In this document: piece after piece, positions 18,597 through 27,827 of the stretch
How the letters are laid out: every line of letters begins with the position of its first letter
How positions within the stretch are numbered: position 1 is the first letter of the stretch
Source: Lysinibacillus sp. B2A1
Lineage (GTDB): Bacteria; Bacillota; Bacilli; Bacillales_A; Planococcaceae
DNA length: 64,000 nt
Reading direction: 5' to 3'
Assembly: GCA_002973635.1 (NCBI GenBank)
Contig: CP027224.1
Coordinates: 196,501-260,500, forward strand
The notes under the pieces: model-generated
Told to the model about the DNA's origin: nothing
The model's database searches: none
What the model saw: only the letters and a program-made list of their open reading frames with translations
Made by a program: the position numbers and the translations under genes

Positions 18597-20451
18597 CTTA
18601 GCACGTAAAAATATTCAGCGTAATTTGTCGAATTACTTTTTATATATTGCCTCAATGGTATTTAGTATTGTTATTTACTTTACGTTTGTGACGCTAAAAT
18701 ATAATGATGATCTATCAGCCTTAAAACAATCCTCTCAGCAAATTAAAGGATTGATGAGTGCGTCGTCGGTTGTACTATTGTTCTTTATTGTCATCTTTAT
18801 GGCATATTCTAATTCATTTTTCATGAAGAAACGGAAAAAGGAAGTAGCGCTCTATTCATTATTAGGTGTACGTAAGCAAAAGATCGGTCTCATGCTTTTT
18901 TTCGAGAATTTAGTCATAGGACTAGTCTCTCTAGTACTTGGTATTGTTCTAGGATTCTTTATGTCACAGGGGCTATTAATGATATTAGTACGGTTAATGG
19001 GCTATGAGGTTGTTGGAAGCCTAACTTTTTCAGTGGAAGCACTAATTAATACAACTGGTATTTTTACACTATTGTTTTTATTCACATCCTTACAAGGCTA
19101 TCGTGTTATTTATCAATTTAAGTTAATTGATTTATTTCATGCAGAAAAACAGGGTGAGCAAATTCCACGTGCATCTTTAGTAGCTGCTTTACTTGGGACA
19201 GCACTCATTGCATTTGGTTATTATACAGCTGCCTCTGATATGTTTACCAGTGAAATTTGGCGATTCTTCACTGTTTTAGGTACGCCGCTAATGGTAATAG
19301 GAGTAACCATTGCAGGGACTTATCTTCTATTCCATAGTGTTAGTGTTTTTGTGTTAACAGCATTGAAACGAGCAACGTCTTGGTCTTGGAAGGGCTTAAA
19401 TATAATAGGTGTCTCACAGTTATTGTATCGCATCCGAGCAAATGCGAAATCGTTGTCGATCATTGCGATTTTAAGTGCAACAACGATTACTGCTGGCGGT
19501 GGTGTCTTCGGTATGTATTACAATGCAGAAGCAACTGTACGACAGATGCTGCCAAATACATTTATGTGGAAGGGCGATTCAGTAGAACTTACTCAGAAAG
19601 ACGTTTTATATAATGAATCACTAGCTGTGAAAAATTTACGTGTCGATAATGAATTGTCGTTTTTTGAATATACATTACTGAAGGAATCGGATTATAATCG
19701 TTTAGCGAAATTCCAAGGTAAGGATCAAGAACTGCACATTGCAGATGGATCAACCGTATTACTTGATGCAGCCTACGATGAACGATTTTCACATGATTTT
19801 ACTGGTGAAGACTTTAAGCTACAAAACGGAGATTCCTTCCACGTAGATAAAATGTACACAGAAAGCGTACTAAACTTTATAGCAGCTGGAACAGTACTTG
19901 TTGTAAATGATCAAGAGTTCGCTGAAACTAATGCGGAAGAGGTAAAGATGCAGGTTGTTGGATTGGACAATGATTTAAAGCAGCAGACCATCTCACAAGA
20001 TATTTTTAAACAATTGTCCAAAGAACAACAAGAATCCTTCTCTAGTGTTCCACAAAGCTATGAGGATAGTTTAGCGACAGTTGGTGCACTATTGTTTGTT
20101 GGCAGCTTCCTAGGTTTAGTTTTCCTAGCGGCAACAGGTAGTATTATTTACTTCAAAATTTTAACAGAAGCAGAGGAAGATCAGGCGAAATATGCCATTT
20201 TAAATAAAATAGGTGTGAATAGTAAGCAAATCTTAAAAACAGTGGCTGGACAGGTGGCTGTTATCTTTAGCGCACCACTTATCGTGGGTATTGTGCATAG
20301 TGCATTTGCGTTACTAGCATTTTCACAGTTGTTTGGTATGAATATTACGAAGCCAGTAATACTGTGGATGGTTGCGTACTCAGCTATTTACTTTATTTAT
20401 TATATTTTTACCGTACGTGCATTTTATAAAATTGTAAGACAGGGGAATTAA
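18583..20451 (+). CDS. ABC transporter permease, BceB/YxdM type (FtsX domains)
   Basis: A 622-residue membrane protein with the BceB architecture: two FtsX-like regions, about ten membrane helices, and a large extracellular domain of roughly 190 residues (about 315-505) between helices 7 and 8. The first cytoplasmic segment shows FMKKRKKEVALYSLLGVRK, a hallmark of this family. BceB-type permeases protect lipid II-cycle intermediates from peptide antibiotics and pass the flux signal to a histidine kinase. The downstream YxeA-like gene makes the set most like B. subtilis yxdLM-yxeA. The ligand is unknown. Confidence 0.92.
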   Translation: MTLFSLARKNIQRNLSNYFLYIASMVFSIVIYFTFVTLKYNDDLSALKQSSQQIKGLMSASSVVLLFFIVIFMAYSNSFFMKKRKKEVALYSLLGVRKQKIGLMLFFENLVIGLVSLVLGIVLGFFMSQGLLMILVRLMGYEVVGSLTFSVEALINTTGIFTLLFLFTSLQGYRVIYQFKLIDLFHAEKQGEQIPRASLVAALLGTALIAFGYYTAASDMFTSEIWRFFTVLGTPLMVIGVTIAGTYLLFHSVSVFVLTALKRATSWSWKGLNIIGVSQLLYRIRANAKSLSIIAILSATTITAGGGVFGMYYNAEATVRQMLPNTFMWKGDSVELTQKDVLYNESLAVKNLRVDNELSFFEYTLLKESDYNRLAKFQGKDQELHIADGSTVLLDAAYDERFSHDFTGEDFKLQNGDSFHVDKMYTESVLNFIAAGTVLVVNDQEFAETNAEEVKMQVVGLDNDLKQQTISQDIFKQLSKEQQESFSSVPQSYEDSLATVGALLFVGSFLGLVFLAATGSIIYFKILTEAEEDQAKYAILNKIGVNSKQILKTVAGQVAVIFSAPLIVGIVHSAFALLAFSQLFGMNITKPVILWMVAYSAIYFIYYIFTVRAFYKIVRQGN

Positions 20452-20452
20452 T

Positions 20453-20812
20453 ATGAAAAAAGTATTTTTAGGAATAGGTGCATTGTTTATCCTATTTGTT
20501 GCAGGATTGGTAGTATTGATGACTGTAGACTTTAACCGTTTAAATAAAGACACATACTATGTCCATATTACAACTGATGGAGAGGTGGAAGAATATAAGG
20601 CAAATAGCGGAGAAATCTTTAAAATGTATTGGTACGAGCTACCTACTTACAATAAAAATGGAGAAGAACAAACATTAAAGTTCTCCGCTCAGAAAAATTT
20701 ACGCCATGACGCCTATTTAAAGCTATATGTAAAAAAAGAAACGGAAGTCACTTCCTATGATGAAGTGAAATTCCATGAGCTACCTGCTAAGGTGCAGGAT
20801 CAAATGAAATAA
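20453..20812 (+). CDS. YxeA-family (DUF1093-like) secreted or membrane-anchored protein
   Basis: A 119-residue protein with an N-terminal hydrophobic helix (about 5-25) and a small extracellular beta-rich domain (YYVHITTDGEVEEYK... to KFHELPAKVQDQ). YxeA-family proteins have an OB-like fold and no established role. In B. subtilis yxeA ends the yxdLM operon, and the order is the same here. It begins 1 bp after the permease stop with an AGGGGA site. It could be an accessory subunit of the transporter. Confidence 0.85.
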   Translation: MKKVFLGIGALFILFVAGLVVLMTVDFNRLNKDTYYVHITTDGEVEEYKANSGEIFKMYWYELPTYNKNGEEQTLKFSAQKNLRHDAYLKLYVKKETEVTSYDEVKFHELPAKVQDQMK

Positions 20813-20817
20813 CAAAG

Positions 20818-20846
20818 AGGAGCAGCCACTAGGACTGCTCCTTTTT
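20818..20846. terminator. Bidirectional terminator between yxeA-like and kinase genes
   Basis: AGGAGCAG (20818-20825) pairs with CTGCTCCT (20835-20842) and is followed by T5. The stop codon of the convergent kinase gene (20829-20831) lies in the loop. Confidence 0.8.
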
Positions 20847-22217
20847 CAGATAGATAGTAACGGTTGTACATTTTCCTTCATCAGAGGTTATGGTAACAGT
20901 TCCGCCATGGGCCTCGATAATATCCCTAGCAATAGCTGTGCCTAAACCAGTGCCAGTTGTTTGTTCTGTATTTGTACCCCGATAGTAGCGTTCAAAAATA
21001 TGCTCTAAATCTGCTGCTGCTATCCCTTTGCCATTATCAGAAATCGTAATAGTATTCTCATCCACAGACACATGAACAGTTACATCTGGACCATTATGAA
21101 GTAGAGCATTGTGTAAAAAGTTCATGATAGCTCTGCGCATAAAATGCTCATCAATTTGCTGCTGGCTGTTTTTTGAGATTGCCTCAAACTCAATATTGGC
21201 AAGTTCATATTGTGGTGTATTTAATGTATCAATTACAATCTCACGAATAAACGACACCATGTCGACTTCTCTTAGTGTGAGCGGAAGCTGCTGATGTCTT
21301 AAGCGCATCGTTAAATTTAAATCATCTAGCAAATCTTGCATATGCAATGATTGTTTTTCAATAATTTGTGCATATTCAGCTTGCTCTTGAGGAGCTAGTG
21401 CTTCATCATCTAATAACTCTGCATAACCACGAATAGAGGCAAGGGGCGTTTTCATATCGTGTGAGACATTACTAATCCATTCTTCACGCATCAATTCTAG
21501 TCGTTTGCGTTCCTGCTCGTGTGCAGCTAATTCTCTGGATACCTCATTTAAATTTTCAAAAACGGGTTTATACACACCACTAGGCATTTTATCAGTTTGA
21601 TGCTCATGATTTTTTAAATGACGTATACGCTCTATCAGTGCATATAGTGGCTTAGTTAATGTACGACCAAAAAGCCAGCCCACCAATGTAGCTACTAATA
21701 AATCGGCAATAACAATAAACAACCCGAATTTGCCAATAAACTGTAAAAATGAAGTGCCAGAAAGATGCATAACGAGTCTTGTCACACCACTACCCTTGAT
21801 TCCAATAAGATAATTTACATCATCCTTACTGCCAACATAAACTGTAGTATCAGCATCAAATTCCTTATATTTATATACTTGAATTAAATCTATAGGTGCA
21901 TAGTGTGAAAGAGCTTTCTCTGGTGCGAATTGGGAATTGATAACTTGACCATTCACATCAAGTAACTGAATCCAAGCATTTCGCTGATGCAAGTGTTCAA
22001 GTCCTTCTTTACTTATTGAAGGCTTTTCATTACTTATATCAATATATTTTTGGAAATCACGTACAAAACTTTCTTCTGTAGATGGAACAAAGCTATCATT
22101 TTCATTCGCTAGCCGATAAATAAGGAGGCCGATAAGAATAGCAGTATTGACAAAAATAACGATGATGACAATAGAAAGTACAGAAAGGAGAAAGCGTGCT
22201 GTTAATTTCCACCTCAT
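20829..22217 (-). CDS. Sensor histidine kinase with extracellular sensor and HAMP domain
   Basis: A 462-residue kinase: membrane helix 1 (about 10-33), an extracellular domain of about 130 residues, helix 2 (about 163-185), HAMP (about 186-240), HisKA with the phospho-acceptor in SNVSHDMKTPL (about 250), and HATPase_c with N-box FLHNALLHN, G1 DNGKGI and G2 GTGLGTAIA. Unlike BceS/YxdK kinases, which have almost no extracellular loop and rely on the transporter for sensing, this one has a real periplasm-facing sensor. It overlaps the regulator gene by 4 bp (ATGA). Convergence with the YxdLM-like operon suggests it controls that operon. Confidence 0.88.
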   Translation of the reverse strand: MRWKLTARFLLSVLSIVIIVIFVNTAILIGLLIYRLANENDSFVPSTEESFVRDFQKYIDISNEKPSISKEGLEHLHQRNAWIQLLDVNGQVINSQFAPEKALSHYAPIDLIQVYKYKEFDADTTVYVGSKDDVNYLIGIKGSGVTRLVMHLSGTSFLQFIGKFGLFIVIADLLVATLVGWLFGRTLTKPLYALIERIRHLKNHEHQTDKMPSGVYKPVFENLNEVSRELAAHEQERKRLELMREEWISNVSHDMKTPLASIRGYAELLDDEALAPQEQAEYAQIIEKQSLHMQDLLDDLNLTMRLRHQQLPLTLREVDMVSFIREIVIDTLNTPQYELANIEFEAISKNSQQQIDEHFMRRAIMNFLHNALLHNGPDVTVHVSVDENTITISDNGKGIAAADLEHIFERYYRGTNTEQTTGTGLGTAIARDIIEAHGGTVTITSDEGKCTTVTIYLKKEQS

Positions 22218-22936
22218 CCTTGTGCCTCTTTTGGTAGAACGAATTTATAGCCAAGCCCCTTAACAGTGGTGATAAACATAGGTTTAGAGGCATCTTGCTC
22301 AATTTTTTCGCGCAGACGTCGAATATGCACCATGACAGTATTATCAGAACCAAAAAAATCCTCTCCCCACACACGCTCAAAAAGAGTCTCTTTACTTAAA
22401 ATACGATTAGGATTGTGCATAAAGCATGCCATTAAACCAATTTCCTTAGCCGTTAACTCCAATAAAACCCCATCCTTCTGTACTTCAGTTTCATCAGCAT
22501 TTAGCTGGAATGGTCCAACCTGTAATGCTTTTTCAACAATACTCGGTGTTGTCTCCTGTGTTTGGTAGCCAGCTCTACGTAATTGTGCCTTAACGCGATA
22601 GGCAACCTCCTTTGGACTAAAGGGCTTTGTAATATAATCATCGCCCCCAATGGCCAGCCCTAAAATTTTATCAATTTCCTCATTTTTCGCTGACATAAAA
22701 AGGACTGGGACATGCGATACTTCTCGAATTCGTCTACATAAATCATAGCCCTCACCATCTGGAAGCATCACATCGAGTAGCACAATATTTGGTTGTGTTT
22801 GCTGAAAGCTCGTCCATGCTTCCTGAATAGTGCCTGCGGTATAAATTTGCTTATAGCCCTCTTTTTGCAGACTGACTTTTAGCAAATTGGCTAAATCAGC
22901 CTCATCATCCACTACTAAAATAGTTGGTTCTTGCAT
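22214..22936 (-). CDS. PhoB/OmpR-family response regulator
   Basis: A 240-residue response regulator: receiver domain with VDDE, phospho-acceptor Asp in IVLLDVMLPDGEG (about 51), switch Ser in LFMSAKN, and Lys in ITKPFSP; the winged helix (about 140-235) ends TVKGLGYKFVLP. Start at 22934-22936 is chosen because AAGGATG lies 7 bp upstream; the frame is open to 22966. It is the first gene of the two-gene regulator-kinase operon. The likely target is the direct repeat at 17754-17785. Confidence 0.92.
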   Translation of the reverse strand: MQEPTILVVDDEADLANLLKVSLQKEGYKQIYTAGTIQEAWTSFQQTQPNIVLLDVMLPDGEGYDLCRRIREVSHVPVLFMSAKNEEIDKILGLAIGGDDYITKPFSPKEVAYRVKAQLRRAGYQTQETTPSIVEKALQVGPFQLNADETEVQKDGVLLELTAKEIGLMACFMHNPNRILSKETLFERVWGEDFFGSDNTVMVHIRRLREKIEQDASKPMFITTVKGLGYKFVLPKEAQG

Positions 22937-23122
22937 GGGGACACATCCTTTTATTTTTATAATCATCTTAGAGATTTAAGAATAGCGTATAGCCTTAATT
23001 TTTGAAAGCCGAACAAAGATTAATGAATTATTAAATTTACAGTATGCTCATTTATGAAAATCATTATAAAATAAATTGTTTAAAAAGTTGAGAGTTTTAG
23101 CACTTTGGCTTCGATATAGTTA

Positions 23123-23140
23123 TTGAAAAAGCTTTTTCAA
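23123..23140. promoter_or_regulatory. 18 bp perfect palindrome upstream of the sigma factor gene
   Basis: TTGAAAAAGCTTTTTCAA lies 21 bp before the start codon and 9 bp before the GGGAGG site. It could be an operator or a small hairpin affecting translation. The binder is unknown. Confidence 0.5.
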
Positions 23141-23160
23141 AAGATTTATAGGGAGGCGAA

Positions 23161-23727
23161 ATGATGAGGTGCACTGCTAAAAATTTCATTAGCCGTTTAC
23201 AAAATAAAAAAGAAGATGCACTTGATTATGTGATAGAGCATTATTCTAGTTTCGTGAATGCAATAGCTTATAAAATTCTTTCAGACATCAATAAAGATGC
23301 TATTGAAGAATGTGTGAATGATGTGTTTTTAGCTATTTGGCAAAATGCTAAACAATTTGAAGGTCAGCCTGAAGATTTTAAAAAATGGATAGGTATGCTA
23401 ACAAAATATAAAGCGATAGATATTTTTCGTAGGCTTGAAAAACAACAAGCACGAGAAAAGGGAGACGAGGAGCTTTCACGAAAGCCTGATATAAAAGAGA
23501 CAGAGCAGGAATTTCTAAAAAAGGAGCAACGAAATGATTTATTATTCGCAATTAGCTGCTTAGAAAGTGTTGATCGAGATATTTTTATGATGAAGTATTT
23601 TTTACAGCTAACTAATACTGAGATAGCAGAGACACTTCATTTATCAAAGGCAGCTGTAGAAAACCGGCTATACCGAGGGAAGAAAAAGCTAGCTACATCA
23701 ATAAAGCTAAGGGAGGTATTCATATGA
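23161..23727 (+). CDS. ECF-type RNA polymerase sigma factor
   Basis: A 188-residue sigma-70 family protein with only region 2 (about 20-90; ECVNDVFLAIWQNAKQF, then DIFRRLEKQQ) and region 4 (about 125-180; LTNTEIAETLHLSKAAVENRLYRGKKKL). It should direct RNA polymerase to a stress regulon. GGGAGG lies 6 bp upstream of tandem ATGs (23161 and 23164; either may be used). It overlaps the next gene by 4 bp, and that gene encodes its probable membrane-bound anti-sigma factor. Confidence 0.9.
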   Translation: MMRCTAKNFISRLQNKKEDALDYVIEHYSSFVNAIAYKILSDINKDAIEECVNDVFLAIWQNAKQFEGQPEDFKKWIGMLTKYKAIDIFRRLEKQQAREKGDEELSRKPDIKETEQEFLKKEQRNDLLFAISCLESVDRDIFMMKYFLQLTNTEIAETLHLSKAAVENRLYRGKKKLATSIKLREVFI

Positions 23728-24755
23728 CGAAAAGCTATAAAGATTGGTTAAGTTTAGATATTGAAAATATAGAACCACTAGAATTGTCATCACAGCAAAA
23801 GGTAAGGCTAAAGCAAAGGGTTCTTAAGCAGCAAACAGGTAAAAAGCGTGTACCAAAATGGGTACGTCATTTATCAGCTGCGGCAATCATTGGCATCGGC
23901 ACTGTAACAACTGTAACAACTGCTTTTCCGACTCTAGCCTCACAAATTCCTTTTATGAAAAACATTGCTAGTTATTTTAATAATAAAGACACAATGTTCG
24001 AGAATTTTGATAATTACGCTACAGAGATTGGTCAGGTTCAAGCTAGCAACGGCATATCAATGATGATCGAAAATGCAGTTTTTGATGGTACTTCCCTCAC
24101 GATTTCTTTTGCTCTTGAGAGTGATACAGATTTGGGGTCCCATCCATTTATTCAAGGTAATTTTATTGATATAAAAGGCTCAGAGGCTATGGGAGGAGGT
24201 AGTCGACTAGAGAAAATAAGTGATAATAAATATGTTGGGTTAGCAAATGTCACACCCTATTTTGACAAAGAAACACCAGAGGAAGTAGAGGTAAGCTGGA
24301 CGCCACAGGCTTTCTATGTAAATACAGATAAGATAGTAAAAGGTGATTGGGCCTTTTATTTTAAAGTCTCAAAACTTGCAGGTGAGCTGCAGTTATTAAA
24401 TGAAACTGTTACTAATTATGATATCACTGCTAGATTTACCGCCCTTGGAAAAAATGATATGTCCACAATTATTCATTATGAATATGAGATTGATCCAGAG
24501 ATACTGAAAAAATGGCCAGAAGTGACAGTTCAATTTGATGAGCTACAAGATGATGCAGGAAATAATTATACAGTGCATGGAAATGGCGCAACAAGTCGTG
24601 ACAAGGGTATTTCCTACAAATCTAGTGCTACTATACAAGCTATTAACTCATCCGCTAAGTCCATTACATTTGTTCCAGTGATCTATTTCTCTCTAGGATC
24701 TGGAAAAGGAATGGAAATAAAGAAGATGGATCCTGTCACACTTCCAATAAATTAA
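23724..24755 (+). CDS. DUF4179-domain membrane protein, probable anti-sigma factor
   Basis: A 343-residue protein with a cytoplasmic N-terminus of about 45 residues (a coil rich in Gln/Lys), one membrane helix (about 50-68) and an extracellular DUF4179 region (about 75-170; IGQVQASNGISMMIENAVFDG) plus a C-terminal beta domain. DUF4179 proteins are usually encoded directly after ECF sigma genes, which supports an anti-sigma role. The 4 bp overlap indicates coupled translation. There is no classical ZAS zinc motif (HxxxCxxC), so sigma binding must use another fold. Confidence 0.8.
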   Translation: MTKSYKDWLSLDIENIEPLELSSQQKVRLKQRVLKQQTGKKRVPKWVRHLSAAAIIGIGTVTTVTTAFPTLASQIPFMKNIASYFNNKDTMFENFDNYATEIGQVQASNGISMMIENAVFDGTSLTISFALESDTDLGSHPFIQGNFIDIKGSEAMGGGSRLEKISDNKYVGLANVTPYFDKETPEEVEVSWTPQAFYVNTDKIVKGDWAFYFKVSKLAGELQLLNETVTNYDITARFTALGKNDMSTIIHYEYEIDPEILKKWPEVTVQFDELQDDAGNNYTVHGNGATSRDKGISYKSSATIQAINSSAKSITFVPVIYFSLGSGKGMEIKKMDPVTLPIN

Positions 24756-24773
24756 ATAAATGAAGGGAATAAA

Positions 24774-24807
24774 GGTCTTTGTGCTTTAAAGTACACAAAG
24801 ACCTTTT
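24774..24807 (+). terminator. Terminator of the sigma / anti-sigma operon
   Basis: GGTCTTTGTG (24774-24783) pairs with CACAAAGACC (24794-24803) and is followed by TTTT. Confidence 0.85.
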
Positions 24808-24866
24808 GAAACTTTTACAGAGTTTAAATCGTAAAGAGAGTATTAAATAACTAGGAGGGAAAGCAA

Positions 24867-25481
24867 ATGTTCAAAAAAATAGCAGCAGATGCACTAGGAT
24901 TGTCGGATATTGGCGTAGTTGTGCCGCGTGAGGATTATGATAAAACGGATGCAGATGATTTTATTTTGCATGAAATAGACGAGAAAATTTATTTTTTAAT
25001 TAAAACGAAGGCAGACGAGTATTGCTTTACCAATCGAGCGATTATTCATGTAGACGGTGAAAGTGCCATGAGCAAGAAGCGATTACTACGCCGTTATGAT
25101 TATTCTATGTATTCTATTACAGAAGTTTTTCTCGAAACAGCAGGAACAATTGATCTTGATGTCGAAATTAAATTTACAATAGATAATTCTCCATTATCCA
25201 TCGACATTCATAAACGTTTTATTGATGATATTAAAGACTTATATAAAGCGTTACATGCAATCAGCTATGAGCAAAAGCAAAATGCCTACAAGCTAGAGGC
25301 AGCGGAAAAAAGCTTGCAGATTGCTTCCTCATCCATTGGACGAATCGGTAATGATAACGTCACTCCTTCTACATCATTTGAGGAAATTACACGCTTTGCA
25401 AATAGCTGGATGATTGACCATAAGGACAAATATAAAAAAGAAGATTTCTCACACGTTTATGATTTATATATGAACAATTAA
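24867..25481 (+). CDS. yvbH: YvbH-like PH-domain protein
   Basis: A 204-residue soluble protein that begins MFKKIAADALGLSDIG, very close to what I recall of B. subtilis YvbH. Residues about 1-125 form a bacterial PH-like domain (DEKIYFLIKTKADEYCFTNR, TAGTIDLDVEIKF). A helical C-terminal tail (about 130-204) resembles the YvbH oligomerisation region. Function is not established. An AGGAGGG site lies 8 bp before the ATG. It is a single-gene unit. Confidence 0.82.
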   Translation: MFKKIAADALGLSDIGVVVPREDYDKTDADDFILHEIDEKIYFLIKTKADEYCFTNRAIIHVDGESAMSKKRLLRRYDYSMYSITEVFLETAGTIDLDVEIKFTIDNSPLSIDIHKRFIDDIKDLYKALHAISYEQKQNAYKLEAAEKSLQIASSSIGRIGNDNVTPSTSFEEITRFANSWMIDHKDKYKKEDFSHVYDLYMNN

Positions 25482-25559
25482 GGAAGAATAGCTCTCTGCA
25501 ATTTGTGGAGAGCGTTTTTAACATAAATACATAAAATCAAACTAGGAGCGTGACGAAGA

Positions 25560-26921
25560 ATGACAAACGAATTGCATGTGCTAGAAAAAGAGGTAGGAAT
25601 AGAAAATGAAAGTTTCGAACAGCCGCCGCAAGCCGTCGAAACATTATTCGTAAATGAGTTTATAGATGGTATTTTAGACCCTTCCCAGAAAATGCTTGGA
25701 CCTGTTAAAGATGGTGGAACGATTATTGCTAATACAACACCAGGTTGCTGGGGACCCATGCTGACACCTACAATTCGTGGCGGACATGAAGTGACAAAAC
25801 CAGTATTTGTAGAAGGAGCAGAGGTAGGAGATGCCATTGTCATTAAAATTAAATCCATTCAGGTGACTTCATTGGCAACGGCATCTGGACATGATGAGGT
25901 TATTAATGATCGATTTATTGGTGACCCATTCGTCTCTGTAAAATGTCCAGGCTGCGGTAAACTTCATCCAAGCACTATCGTTAAGGGAATCGGTCAGCAT
26001 GCCATACGCTGTTCCACATGTAATACAGAAACGGCCCCTTTTAAAATGACCAATGGCTACACGATGGCATTTGATCATAAGGGGAATGTTGGTGTTACTG
26101 TTGGTCGAGAAGGAGCACGTCGTATTGCACTGGATGCGAAAAATTATATGCGTACACCTGAAAATTCTATACAAAATCCGGTAGTAGCATTAGCTCCGAG
26201 TGATTTAATCGGGGTGATGGCTAGAATGCGTCCATTTTTAGGACAACTAGGTACGACGCCATCAAAGGCTATGCCAGACTCTCATAATGCAGGTGACTTT
26301 GGTTCATTTTTAATTGGAGCACCACATGAATATGCCTTTACACAAGAGGAATTGGATAAACATCGTACAGATGGACATATGGATATAAGCCGTGTTCGTG
26401 AGGGAGCAACCATTATTTGTCCAGTTAAGGTTCCTGGAGGTGGTGTTTATATTGGTGATATGCATGCCATGCAAGGTGATGGTGAAATTGCAGGACATAC
26501 AACAGATGTTGCTGGCATTGTTCAACTTCAGGTTAGTGTATTGAAAAAAGTGGCATTGGAAGGTCCAATTTTATTGCCAAATACTGAAGATCTACCTTAT
26601 ACAGCAAAACCTTTTACAAAGGAAGAAAAACGCCGTGCTCGTGAGCTTGCGGAGGAATTTGGCGTTAAACAGGTGGAGGAAGCATTCCCTGTAGCAGTTA
26701 TTGGGTCTGGAACATCATTAAATGAGGCAACAAATAATGCCTTAAGTCGTGCAGCAAAGCTGTTTGAGATGAGTGAGCCAGAGGTAATGAACAGAGCAAC
26801 CATTACAGGCTCCATCGAAATTGGTCGTCATCCGGGAGTTGTAACAGCAACCTTCCAGGTACCAAAAACTGTACTGAAAAAAGCACGAATTTATAAACCA
26901 GTGAAGAAACAATATGATTGA
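25560..26921 (+). CDS. Acetamidase/formamidase family protein with zinc-ribbon-like insert
   Basis: A 453-residue FmdA/AmdA-family enzyme. Family hallmarks include GPVKDGGTI, CWGPMLTPTIRGGHEVT, GGGVYIGDMHAMQGDGE and a metal-binding Asp/His set. Such enzymes hydrolyse short amides to ammonia and an acid in the cytoplasm. An insertion at about 128-165 holds two Cys pairs (CPGCGKLHPS and CSTCNTE) that look like a treble-clef or zinc-ribbon site and are not part of the minimal family fold as I know it. The substrate cannot be told from sequence. No amide transporter is adjacent. Confidence 0.85.
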   Translation: MTNELHVLEKEVGIENESFEQPPQAVETLFVNEFIDGILDPSQKMLGPVKDGGTIIANTTPGCWGPMLTPTIRGGHEVTKPVFVEGAEVGDAIVIKIKSIQVTSLATASGHDEVINDRFIGDPFVSVKCPGCGKLHPSTIVKGIGQHAIRCSTCNTETAPFKMTNGYTMAFDHKGNVGVTVGREGARRIALDAKNYMRTPENSIQNPVVALAPSDLIGVMARMRPFLGQLGTTPSKAMPDSHNAGDFGSFLIGAPHEYAFTQEELDKHRTDGHMDISRVREGATIICPVKVPGGGVYIGDMHAMQGDGEIAGHTTDVAGIVQLQVSVLKKVALEGPILLPNTEDLPYTAKPFTKEEKRRARELAEEFGVKQVEEAFPVAVIGSGTSLNEATNNALSRAAKLFEMSEPEVMNRATITGSIEIGRHPGVVTATFQVPKTVLKKARIYKPVKKQYD

Positions 26922-26940
26922 TCGATAAAAATAAGCACAA

Positions 26941-26980
26941 AAGCAAACTATGAAAACTATTTCTGGTTTGCTTTCTTTTT
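26941..26980 (+). terminator. Probable terminator after the acetamidase gene
   Basis: AAGCAAAC (26941-26948) pairs with GTTTGCTT (26966-26973) and is followed by a T-rich stretch. Confidence 0.55.
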
Positions 26981-27019
26981 GTTGGCAAAGACTTTTGTCT
27001 AAAAGTTGACAAATAAAAA

Positions 27020-27047
27020 TTGTTTTCTATTGATTAGTTGCTATAAT
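27020..27047 (+). promoter_or_regulatory. Probable sigma-A promoter of the HPP gene
   Basis: TTGTTT (27020-27025) and a consensus TATAAT (27042-27047) are spaced 16 bp apart, 66 bp before the start codon. Confidence 0.5.
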
Positions 27048-27113
27048 AGAACAAGCTTTAAATAGCTAAAAGATTCTTATAGTTCTATTTTTACATAGAA
27101 ATGATGGTGACTC

Positions 27114-27668
27114 ATGGCAGATTTTGTGCGTTTACAAGAAAAAAGAGAAAAAACAAATAGTATTAAAGCATATATCAATAAAATGAAAGGAGGAGGACAT
27201 GCACCTTCGAGAACAAATTTTGCTGACGCGATTACAGGTGCGGTCGGAGGATTAATATGTATTTTTGTACTACTGTGGCTGACTAATTACACAGGGACAC
27301 CTTGGCTAATGGCCTCACTTGGAGGAAGCTGTGTCCTCGTATTTGTCGTTTGGAATGCACCATTGTCTCAGCCGCGAAATATTATTGGAGGGCATTTTAT
27401 TTCTGCCTTTATCGGCTTATCTATATATTCCCTTCTAGGTACAAGTATTATTTCCATTAGCATAGGTGTAGGATTAACGATTTTCATAATGGCGATTACA
27501 GGAATTATTCATCCACCCGCAGGAGCTAACCCAATTATTATCATCTTAGGAGGATATGGATGGAGCTATTTGGTGATGCCTGTACTAATAGGTGCATTGA
27601 TTATTGTCTTTTTTGGTATAGTGATTAATAATTTACGAGAAACACGACAATATCCTTCATTCTGGTAA
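27114..27668 (+). CDS. HPP-family membrane protein
   Basis: A 184-residue integral membrane protein with four or five hydrophobic helices and the signature HPPAGANP near 140, which names the family. Its conserved first loop APLSQPRNIIGGH is also present. Some HPP proteins transport nitrite in cyanobacteria and chloroplasts; the bacterial substrate here is unknown. The N-terminal 35 residues are basic and cytoplasmic. The ATG lies about 12 bp after GATGGTGA. It stands alone, and the stretch after it contains RNA-like hairpins. Confidence 0.85.
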   Translation: MADFVRLQEKREKTNSIKAYINKMKGGGHAPSRTNFADAITGAVGGLICIFVLLWLTNYTGTPWLMASLGGSCVLVFVVWNAPLSQPRNIIGGHFISAFIGLSIYSLLGTSIISISIGVGLTIFIMAITGIIHPPAGANPIIIILGGYGWSYLVMPVLIGALIIVFFGIVINNLRETRQYPSFW

Positions 27669-27827
27669 AGTTAACAATGTGTAATCCTTATTTGATGTAA
27701 GGCTATTAAAAATTTGATAGATTTTTTTGTAACTATTTAAATGGTTGCTCGTCTACTGTTACGAGAAGGTTAATTTCTCAGTTATATTAGTGAATTATAC
27801 ATAACTTTCCTTAGTTGTGTATTATAC

